Positions 58,690 to 64,000 of a stretch of DNA of 64,000 nt are shown piece by piece. The stretch's first letter is position 1, and every line of letters starts with the position of its first letter. Location of the stretch: contig JAPFFF010000076.1 in assembly GCA_039105265.1 (NCBI GenBank), positions 124,001 through 188,000 of the forward strand, in the 5' to 3' direction. The DNA comes from Tritrichomonas musculus. Its lineage: Eukaryota > Parabasalia > Tritrichomonadida > Tritrichomonadidae. The notes under the pieces were generated by a model that did no database searches, was not told where the DNA came from, and worked only from the letters and a program-made list of their open reading frames with translations. Position numbers and translations under genes: made by a program.

Positions 58690-59290
58690 ATGAATTGAAA
58701 ATATTGAAAAAGTGAAAATAGTTGATTTTTTTAATTATTTAATTGAAAAAGTGAGATGGTTCAAAATTTTCTCTCAAAAATAATAAAAGTTGTTAAAATA
58801 ATGATTTTTTAATTAAATTAATTATTTTTGAGATGGATTAATTAATTTTTTAAATATTGGTCAGAAGTTCTTTCAAAAAGTTAAGATGGTTGAAGTTTAT
58901 TGAAAAATGGTGGGTGAAATAATGATTTTTAATTTTATTATTTATTTTTGAGATGGATTAATTAATTTTTTAAATATTGGTCAAAAGTTCTTTCAAAAAG
59001 TTAAGATGGTTGAAGTTTATTGAAAAAATGGTGGGTGAAAATATTCAAAAATAATGAAAGTTGATTTTTAATTAAATTAAGTTTAATTATTTGATTTTTT
59101 AATTATTGGTCAGAAGTTTATTCAAAAAAGTTAGATGGTTCAAAATTTTCTCTCAAAAAATTAAGATGGTTGATTTTTTTAATTTTATTTTTTCATTTAT
59201 GGATAGAAATTAATTCAAAAATAATGGAAGTTTCATTAAAATGTTGATTTTTACTTATTTAATTTAAAAAGTGAGATGGTTCAAAATTTT
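58690..59290. repeat. tandem 120-bp repeat region
   Basis: Two good copies (about 58,800-58,920 and 58,921-59,040, period 121) share ATTAATTTTTTAAATATTGG, AAGTTCTTTCAAAAAGTTAA, GATGGTTGAAGTTTATTGAA and TGGTGGGTGAAA. A more diverged third follows to about 59,170, with partial units on either side. No gene is supported. An inverted copy is at 48,860-48,975. Confidence 0.75.
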
Positions 59291-59293
59291 CTC

Positions 59294-59530
59294 TCAAAAA
59301 GTCATTAATTGAACAATTACAAAGAATTGTAGTGTTTCAACAAAACTATCTTCTTCACCTTGTTTAATTTGTTGGTCCAAAGAATATTCACTTTCAAGAA
59401 TATTTTTGTGCATTGAATGAATTTCATTCAAAATTTGAACTTTTTCATTTCTATCATTGGATTTTTGGTAGTCAAAAGTTTTTCTCAATATTTCATTTAA
59501 GAAATATAAATATTGATTTGATGCTGTCAT
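59294..59530 (-). CDS. small paralogous protein (QSNDRN family) 1
   Basis: A 78-residue helical protein. The pattern YQKSNDRNEKVQILNEIHS, then DQQIKQGEEDSFVETLQFF, matches its neighbour at 59,963-60,217 position by position. It has no catalytic motif. The coding-strand leader contains CATTTCACTTTTATTT. Function unknown. Confidence 0.6.
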   Translation of the reverse strand: MTASNQYLYFLNEILRKTFDYQKSNDRNEKVQILNEIHSMHKNILESEYSLDQQIKQGEEDSFVETLQFFVIVQLMTF

Positions 59531-59563
59531 CGAAAAACAAAAAATAAAAGTGAAATGAATTAA

Positions 59564-59905
59564 TTATTTTTTATTCAAAAATGTTTCAATTGAAGGTAAT
59601 TGAGTTGTTGAACTTGTTTGATGAATTAATTCATCGATTGGTGGTAAATCAACTTTTTTGTTAATTTCTTTTTCAAATTCTTTTGCTGGATTTCTTTCTT
59701 TTTCTTTTGCAATTTGAATTATTTCATCGATTGGTGGTAATTCTTCTTTTGCAATTTGAAGTTTTTCATAAGCTTGCTTCATATTCCGTCTCTTTTTCTT
59801 AGGAAACTTCACAATATTCTTTTCCTTTTCATCAAGGGGATAGAAAAATTGTTGATTTGGTAATCCTTGAACAATGATTTTTCCCCACTTACTTTTCTTG
59901 CTCAT
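59564..59905 (-). CDS. small protein with repeated LPPIDE motifs
   Basis: A 113-residue protein from MSKKSKWGKIIVQG. A longer frame opens at 59,938, but its opening codons contain the TTTCACTATT promoter-like motif, so the internal Met is preferred. It has a basic patch (KFPKKKRRNMK) that could be a nuclear-localisation signal, then LPPIDEIIQIAKEK, LPPIDELIHQ and LPSIETFLNKK: three copies of a short linear motif, probably a docking site. Confidence 0.55.
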   Translation of the reverse strand: MSKKSKWGKIIVQGLPNQQFFYPLDEKEKNIVKFPKKKRRNMKQAYEKLQIAKEELPPIDEIIQIAKEKERNPAKEFEKEINKKVDLPPIDELIHQTSSTTQLPSIETFLNKK

Positions 59906-59962
59906 TCTTAAAATAATAGTGAAATGAAAAACGACCACATTATTGAAAAAGTTAATGTTTAT

Positions 59963-60217
59963 TTAATTAATTAACGGTGAGTTTTCAATTTCTTCAAGTT
60001 GATAAATCGCAAAAAATTGCAGATTTTCTACTAATTCTTGTTCAGTATTAGAAAAGATTTGTTGCTCCACGAAAAAATCATCTTCATTAATTTCTATAAA
60101 GATTCGATGCAATTCATTGAGAACCTCTATTTGATGATTTCTATCATTAGAATTTTGATATTCGTCCACTTTATTGAGAATCAAGTTTAGAGCATTTAAA
60201 GCATCAAACGTTGACAT
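59963..60217 (-). CDS. small paralogous protein (QSNDRN family) 2
   Basis: An 84-residue paralogue of the 59,294-59,530 product: YQNSNDRNHQIEVLNELHR, EQQIFSNTEQELVENLQFF. The leader on the coding strand reads AACTCACCTCACTAAAATAC. Function unknown; duplication is local. Confidence 0.6.
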   Translation of the reverse strand: MSTFDALNALNLILNKVDEYQNSNDRNHQIEVLNELHRIFIEINEDDFFVEQQIFSNTEQELVENLQFFAIYQLEEIENSPLIN

Positions 60218-60224
60218 TGAACAA

Positions 60225-60297
60225 AGTATTTTAGTGAGGTGAGTTAAGTTAAGTAAAGTAAAGAAAAGTAAAGTAAAGTTAAGAAAAAGTTAAAAAT
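60225..60297. repeat. short AAGTA/AAGTT pentamer tract
   Basis: GTTAAGTTAAGTAAAGTAAA and following bases are the reverse complement of the pentamer words in the 63.4-63.9 kb satellite. It lies directly upstream of a gene start. Confidence 0.65.
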
Positions 60298-60324
60298 AAA
60301 AAAATTTTAAGATGAAAAAATTGT

Positions 60325-60567
60325 TTATTCATTCCAGTATTTTAACCAGTAAGTGGCATAATCATTGAAAGCTTTGATGGATTCAGAATCTGAATTGCAT
60401 TCATCGCATTGTTGAAGAAAATATTTCCTTTCTTTCAACACATTTGAGAATCGGAAATAAATTGCGAACCAAATGTTTTCTTTCTCTTGAGGGGTTGCAT
60501 CATTCCATTTGTTTGTAAGTTCAACAATTTCTTTATGAACTTGAATGAGTCTTTCGATTCGAGACAT
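60325..60567 (-). CDS. small helical protein
   Basis: An 80-residue protein (IERLIQVHKEIVELTNKW, FNDYATYWLKYWN) of the same size and helix layout as the QSNDRN-family neighbours, possibly a distant relative. The coding-strand leader contains CATTTCACCTCATTTTC. Not recognised. Confidence 0.5.
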   Translation of the reverse strand: MSRIERLIQVHKEIVELTNKWNDATPQEKENIWFAIYFRFSNVLKERKYFLQQCDECNSDSESIKAFNDYATYWLKYWNE

Positions 60568-60664
60568 TTAAAAAATGATTGAAAATGAGGTGAAATGAAA
60601 AAATAAACGGATTAAAATTTAAATTCAAAAAGTTAGTTTATTTTGTGAAATGACCATTAAACGG

Positions 60665-61384
60665 TCATTTTTTATTTATATAATCTCTTTCAAATTTGTT
60701 AACGAAAATTTTAACTTTTTTTCCTTTTGTATTTAAAGCTTGAACAAAAAAAGTTGAATATTTAGTTTGTTGAAGTTTTTCTAATTTTCTATATTTTTCT
60801 CCATTGAAAAAATAAAATTCACCATTTGAATAGAAATAGTTTTCAAATGTATGATTTCCGTATTTTTTTATCGAAATTGCATTTGGAGGTAATTTATCAT
60901 AAAATTGATAAACAATATTCATGTGAGTCTTTTTGTTCATTGAATTTTCTTTTGGAGAAACCCAACGTAAATTTGAAGGTGAATTATTATGTGGGTTTTG
61001 GTCAATATGGTCAACAAAAATTTTATTTTCTGGGTCATCATTTGGAACAAAATGTTCAGCAATAATCCTATGTTTCAATTTTATCTGTCCATTCAATCTA
61101 ATTGAGATATATTTATTTTCTTTGTTTCGATTTATTTCTTTCAAAATCTTCTTTGTACTGATTTTTCTTATGTAATATGGTTCAGAAGTCATTATTTCAT
61201 AATCAGGATAATTTTTAAGTTTCTCAAATTGAGTATTTTCAGGAATTGTCATTTCTTCACCTTCTTCAATTTTCTGTTCTTCTTCAATTTCTTTTTCTAA
61301 TATCTTTTCTTCAACATCTTTTATATGTTCTTCATCTAGAATGTTATCATTAATTGTATCGATTATCAATTGTCCAACTGTCAT
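60665..61384 (-). CDS. HNH endonuclease (NUMOD4-HNH type)
   Basis: A 239-residue protein. The first 50 residues are very acidic and helical. Residues about 55-100 (KLKNYPDYEIMTSEPYYIRKI) look like NUMOD4. Residues 104-150 match HNH_3 homing-type nucleases: HRIIAEHFVPN, VDHIDQNPHNNSPSNLRW, SPKENSMNK, with the catalytic His in VDHID and the two Asn of NN. A C-terminal beta-rich region follows. Such enzymes cut DNA and often spread selfishly within viral genomes. The coding-strand leader AATCACTTCACTAAATTAA abuts the ATG. Confidence 0.8.
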   Translation of the reverse strand: MTVGQLIIDTINDNILDEEHIKDVEEKILEKEIEEEQKIEEGEEMTIPENTQFEKLKNYPDYEIMTSEPYYIRKISTKKILKEINRNKENKYISIRLNGQIKLKHRIIAEHFVPNDDPENKIFVDHIDQNPHNNSPSNLRWVSPKENSMNKKTHMNIVYQFYDKLPPNAISIKKYGNHTFENYFYSNGEFYFFNGEKYRKLEKLQQTKYSTFFVQALNTKGKKVKIFVNKFERDYINKK

Positions 61385-61406
61385 TTAATTTAGTGAAGTG
61401 ATTTTT

Positions 61407-61778
61407 TCAATCAGATTCAGAATCTTCAGAATCATTATTTTGTCTTCTTTTTCTAGATTTTGAATTTTGATTTGCTTGTAATTGAGCTAAATGTTGTAAA
61501 AATTCTTCATGTTCATAAACTTTTGAAGGATTTTTTGTAAATCTTGTATTTTTTTGAGTTTGTTGAGGTAGTTGATAAACCATTTGTTGAGGTTGAATTT
61601 GTTCTTGAGTTTTCTTAGTATTTCTTTTAGGTTTTGAATTCACCTCATTTCTCAAATTTTTAATTTCAACAATTGCATCAAACATTTTAGATTTTAAATG
61701 AGAATTTTCATTTTGTAATCTTTCCATTAATAATTTTTGTTCTTGAGCTTTTGTTAATTTTTGATTTCTTAATGACAT
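61407..61778 (-). CDS. coiled-coil protein with basic C-terminal region
   Basis: A 123-residue protein. Residues 8-48 are a heptad helix (LLMERLQNENSHLKSKMFDA) like a leucine zipper. A Gln-rich middle follows, then KSRKRRQN (a likely nuclear-localisation signal) and an acidic Ser tail (DSEDSESD). It may be a small nuclear DNA-binding or adaptor protein. Not recognised as a known family. Confidence 0.55.
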   Translation of the reverse strand: MSLRNQKLTKAQEQKLLMERLQNENSHLKSKMFDAIVEIKNLRNEVNSKPKRNTKKTQEQIQPQQMVYQLPQQTQKNTRFTKNPSKVYEHEEFLQHLAQLQANQNSKSRKRRQNNDSEDSESD

Positions 61779-61807
61779 GTTTTTTTAAATGGTGAAAAAA
61801 ATTGAAG

Positions 61808-61837
61808 TAAAATTTTATTATAACACTTCACTTCATT
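61808..61837 (+). promoter_or_regulatory. AAAATTTT box plus TTCACTTCATT motif
   Basis: TAAAATTTTATTATAACACT continues TCACTTCATT. It is nearly the same as the duplicated leader at 49,504 and 49,569, here before the 61.9-kb gene. Confidence 0.6.
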
Positions 61838-61880
61838 AAAATTTTATAAAATGTTCATTTCACTCCTTCACATTTTTTTA

Positions 61881-63062
61881 ATGACACAAAGAAACACAAT
61901 GAAAGTTTCTGATATGAATCAAATGATTCCTATTCAACCTTTTGACCCATTGAAGTTTATTGAGAAGCAAGTTCGTAATCTTCATGAAAAACAAGAAGCC
62001 AGAATGAAAACATTTTTCATGCAACCTTTGAGTTATTCAAATACCGAAGAATTAGATAAAGCAATTGATGACCTTGAAAAATATGTTCAAAATGGTGATT
62101 TAAATTACAACTTTGATGAAGAAAAGTCAGAAATAAATGCTTTGAAAACACAAAGAAGGTTTGCAGAAATGAATGAAAAAGAAGAAAAAAGAATGATTGA
62201 AGACCTTGAAAAAATGTGCTATAAACCAAAAGAATATCTTTTTGATATTATTGATTCAAAAATGTTCTTTACTGAATCAAACACAAATATCATTATTGAA
62301 AGAATCATTGAAAAATTACTTGGAAACAATAATGATGATGAAATGTTTAAAATGTTCAATGAAGGTTTTGTTCAAGTTATTTATTCAAAGAAAGCAAAAG
62401 AATTGGTTAATTGTATTAATCAAATCTTTGAAAAATTAAGAAACATTTTCTTCACTTTCTTTGATAAAATTCAAATTACCTATAACGGTCAAATTGTTAA
62501 TGATTTCAAAGGGAAATTGTTAATTTTTAATAATGCTGTTTCAAATCTTTTAATGGAGTATATTGAAACTTTCATTATTGGTTATAAAAAACCAGATTCT
62601 ATAAACAAGCAATATCAAAAAGTTTACATTGAAAAGTTATGTGAAGATTTAGTGAAAAGTGCTTCTCAAAGATGGATGCCAGAAATTCAAGAGAGATTAA
62701 ATGGAATGACAAGAGGAAGAATTCAATGTTTCATTGATATAATTCATCAACATTATCCTCAATTGAAATATGAAGATATCATTCCTCAAGAAAAAGTTAG
62801 TCCAATTATAGAAGAACCAGAAGAAGTAATTCAAAAAGAAAGAAGAAAAGTCAGTCCAAAAAGAAATTTTGAATGCTTTTATGCCAAATTAGAGAAAAAT
62901 TGGTATCCAACTTCAGAATTACTTCAATTGTATAATAATTTCTTTCAAACTGAAATGACTTCAAATCATTTTGGAAGACTTGATGAAGTTAAAAGTCATT
63001 TCAGACCAAAAAGAAAGACGGTTGATAAAAGACAAGTTTGTGGATATGAATTAATCAAATAA
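61881..63062 (+). CDS. hypothetical protein with C-terminal domain shared with 55.9-kb gene
   Basis: A 393-residue protein from MTQRNTMKVSD. The open frame reaches 61,851, but the preceding codons are made of TTCATTTCACT-type motif, so the second Met is preferred. A helical N-terminal half (QVRNLHEKQEARMKTFF) and a central helical region without known motif lead to a basic linker (KERRKVSPKRN) and a C-terminal 60-residue domain (FYAKLEKNWYPTSELLQLYN) homologous to the stand-alone protein at 55,946. The domain could bind DNA. Function unknown. Confidence 0.6.
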   Translation: MTQRNTMKVSDMNQMIPIQPFDPLKFIEKQVRNLHEKQEARMKTFFMQPLSYSNTEELDKAIDDLEKYVQNGDLNYNFDEEKSEINALKTQRRFAEMNEKEEKRMIEDLEKMCYKPKEYLFDIIDSKMFFTESNTNIIIERIIEKLLGNNNDDEMFKMFNEGFVQVIYSKKAKELVNCINQIFEKLRNIFFTFFDKIQITYNGQIVNDFKGKLLIFNNAVSNLLMEYIETFIIGYKKPDSINKQYQKVYIEKLCEDLVKSASQRWMPEIQERLNGMTRGRIQCFIDIIHQHYPQLKYEDIIPQEKVSPIIEEPEEVIQKERRKVSPKRNFECFYAKLEKNWYPTSELLQLYNNFFQTEMTSNHFGRLDEVKSHFRPKRKTVDKRQVCGYELIK

Positions 63063-63069
63063 TTCTTTT

Positions 63070-63369
63070 TCAAAGTCCATAATAAAACTTAAATTTTTTA
63101 ATATTTAAAATTATTCTATTACCTTTTGAATCTTTTAAGAAAACACATTTAGAACCATTTTTCAATTCAACTATTTTGAGAGGTCTATAAATTTCATCTT
63201 GAAATTTTGAATAGAAATGGTCAATATCATTGGCTTCATCATGATAATAGAAATATTGGTTGTCTGAAAAAGTTAAATTATCATACATATCTTTTATTTT
63301 GATTGATTCTTCAGGAATATCATCAAAGAAAATAAAATTGAGACCAGATATTGAAGTTTGAATTGGCAT
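63070..63369 (-). CDS. small hypothetical protein
   Basis: A 99-residue, mainly beta protein (FIFFDDIPEESIKIKDMYDN, KIVELKNGSKCVFLKDSKGN) ending in a basic-aromatic strand. It is convergent with the preceding gene, with a 7-base gap. It is the last gene visible before the satellite. Not recognised. Confidence 0.55.
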   Translation of the reverse strand: MPIQTSISGLNFIFFDDIPEESIKIKDMYDNLTFSDNQYFYYHDEANDIDHFYSKFQDEIYRPLKIVELKNGSKCVFLKDSKGNRIILNIKKFKFYYGL

Positions 63370-63394
63370 TTTTAATAACGAGAAAAAAATTTAA

Positions 63395-63905
63395 AAAGAA
63401 AAAATTACTTTTCTTAACTTTACTTTACTTTTCTTAACTTTACTTTACTTTTCTTAACTTTACTTTACTTTACTTTACTTTTCTTAACTTTTCTTAACTT
63501 TACTTTTCTTAACTTTACTTTTCTTAACTTTACTTTACTTTTCTTAACTTTACTTTTCTTAACTTTACTTTACTTTACTTTACTTTTCTTAACTTTTCTT
63601 AACTTTTCTTAACTTTACTTTTCTTAACTTTTCTTAACTTTACTTTACTTTTCTTTACTTTTCTTAACTTTTCTTAACTTTACTTTACTTTACTTTACTT
63701 TACTTTACTTTTCTTTACTTTTCTTAACTTTACTTTTCTTTACTTTTCTTAACTTTACTTTTCTTTACTTTTCTTTACTTTACTTTACTTTTCTTTACTT
63801 TTCTTAACTTTACTTTACTTTTCTTAACTTTTCTTTACTTTTCTTTACTTTACTTTACTTTTCTTAACTTTTCTTTACTTTTCTTTACTTTACTTTACTT
63901 TTTCA
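63395..63905. repeat. ACTTT/TCTTA pentamer satellite
   Basis: About 510 bases made almost only of five-base words (ACTTT, ACTTA, TCTTA, TCTTT) in mixed order, with larger units such as ACTTTACTTTTCTTA repeated. It is strand-asymmetric (almost no G on the plus strand). Possible roles are a terminal or spacer array of the element; no gene is present. Confidence 0.9.
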
Positions 63906-64000
63906 AGTTGACTAACAAAAAATTAAAAAAAAGAAAAAAAATAAAAAAGTTGGTTTAAAAAATGGTGTCGTTTATTAATTAAAATAGATAAATAAAAATA
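63906..64000. other. end of window, no gene seen
   Basis: AT-rich sequence after the satellite. No inverted match to the left margin repeats (15,138-15,517) is visible, so the element's right end must lie beyond. Confidence 0.6.

Larger units (their letters stand above)
15138..64000. mobile_element. giant Maverick/Polinton-type element (right end outside window)
   Basis: The span holds the hallmark parts of Polintons: protein-primed family B polymerase (51,061-54,675), integrase (45,863-47,206), packaging ATPase (30,263-31,096), two major capsid proteins (25,542-27,422 and 27,479-29,305) and a candidate penton protein. The left margin is inferred from repeats at 15,138-15,517, where host-like sequence gives way to element genes; the exact terminus is not proven. 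No matching inverted terminal repeat was found by 64,000, so the element continues. At 48 kb or more it is far larger than the usual 15-25 kb. Most frames are long and open, so the copy looks young and largely whole, with about two to four apparent breaks. Confidence 0.85.

Noticed and set aside
15138-64000. Separate Ulp1/adenain-type maturation protease
   Set aside because: No reading frame with the His...Asp/Asn...Gln...Cys arrangement was recognised. It may lie beyond the window or be too divergent.
63906-64000. Right terminal inverted repeat of the element
   Set aside because: Compared with the left margin words; no inverted match was visible, so the end is outside.
1-64000. tRNA, rRNA or other structured RNA genes
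   Set aside because: No GC-rich cloverleaf or rRNA-like stretch stood out by eye. A covariance-model search would be decisive.

Overview
The window is very AT-rich, has no introns that I can see, and combines a parabasalid-style host flank with a very large DNA element. Long intronless reading frames, a BspA-type leucine-rich-repeat surface protein, a HECT ligase relative, and TCA-Y-T/A initiator-like motifs just before start codons suggest a trichomonad. A Tritrichomonas-like species is my best guess. This is inference, because no rRNA or other species marker lies in the window.

Positions 1-15,137 are host sequence. They hold a decayed acyltransferase-like gene (about 277-1,290, minus), a HECT-domain protein in which Asp occupies the catalytic Cys position (1,576-3,219, minus), an unrecognised broken gene (about 3,700-4,790), a 1.4-kb candidate non-autonomous DNA transposon with 20-bp inverted ends (4,966-6,387), a 1,061-residue protein of unknown function (7,075-10,260), a protein-kinase scrap (about 10,407-10,658) and a secreted BspA-like protein (10,793-13,450). 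A second candidate short inverted-repeat element follows (13,637-14,317), then three perfect 27-39-bp palindromes (14,617-14,900).

From about 15,138 to beyond the right edge of the window lies one Maverick/Polinton-type element of at least 48 kb, well above the 15-25 kb usual for the family. Its hallmark parts are a protein-primed family B DNA polymerase, an RNase H-fold integrase, an A32/FtsK-like packaging ATPase and two tandem paralogous major capsid proteins. The virion cluster (15.6-45.7 kb) also has a candidate penton protein, very large fibre-like proteins, a 2,739-residue helical protein, small amphipathic peptides and a protamine-like peptide. The integration and replication block (45.7-54.7 kb) has the integrase, the polymerase, a type I membrane protein and many small coiled-coil proteins. 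The right arm (54.7-63.4 kb) is an accessory island of small proteins with a GIY-YIG-like protein, a Dam-like adenine methyltransferase, an HNH protein and small paralogous families. The element looks largely whole and young, with roughly two to four apparent breaks. Its right end is not in the window.

Most right-arm genes have a TTCACTT(CA)-type motif within about 5-40 bases of the start codon, often with an AAAATTTT box upstream. The virion genes lack it and sit behind T-rich leaders instead, which suggests two expression classes. Non-coding stretches in the element hold tandem repeats at 44.6-45.4 kb, a 120-bp repeat family at 58.7-59.3 kb with an inverted copy near 48.9 kb, and a pentamer satellite at 63.4-63.9 kb.
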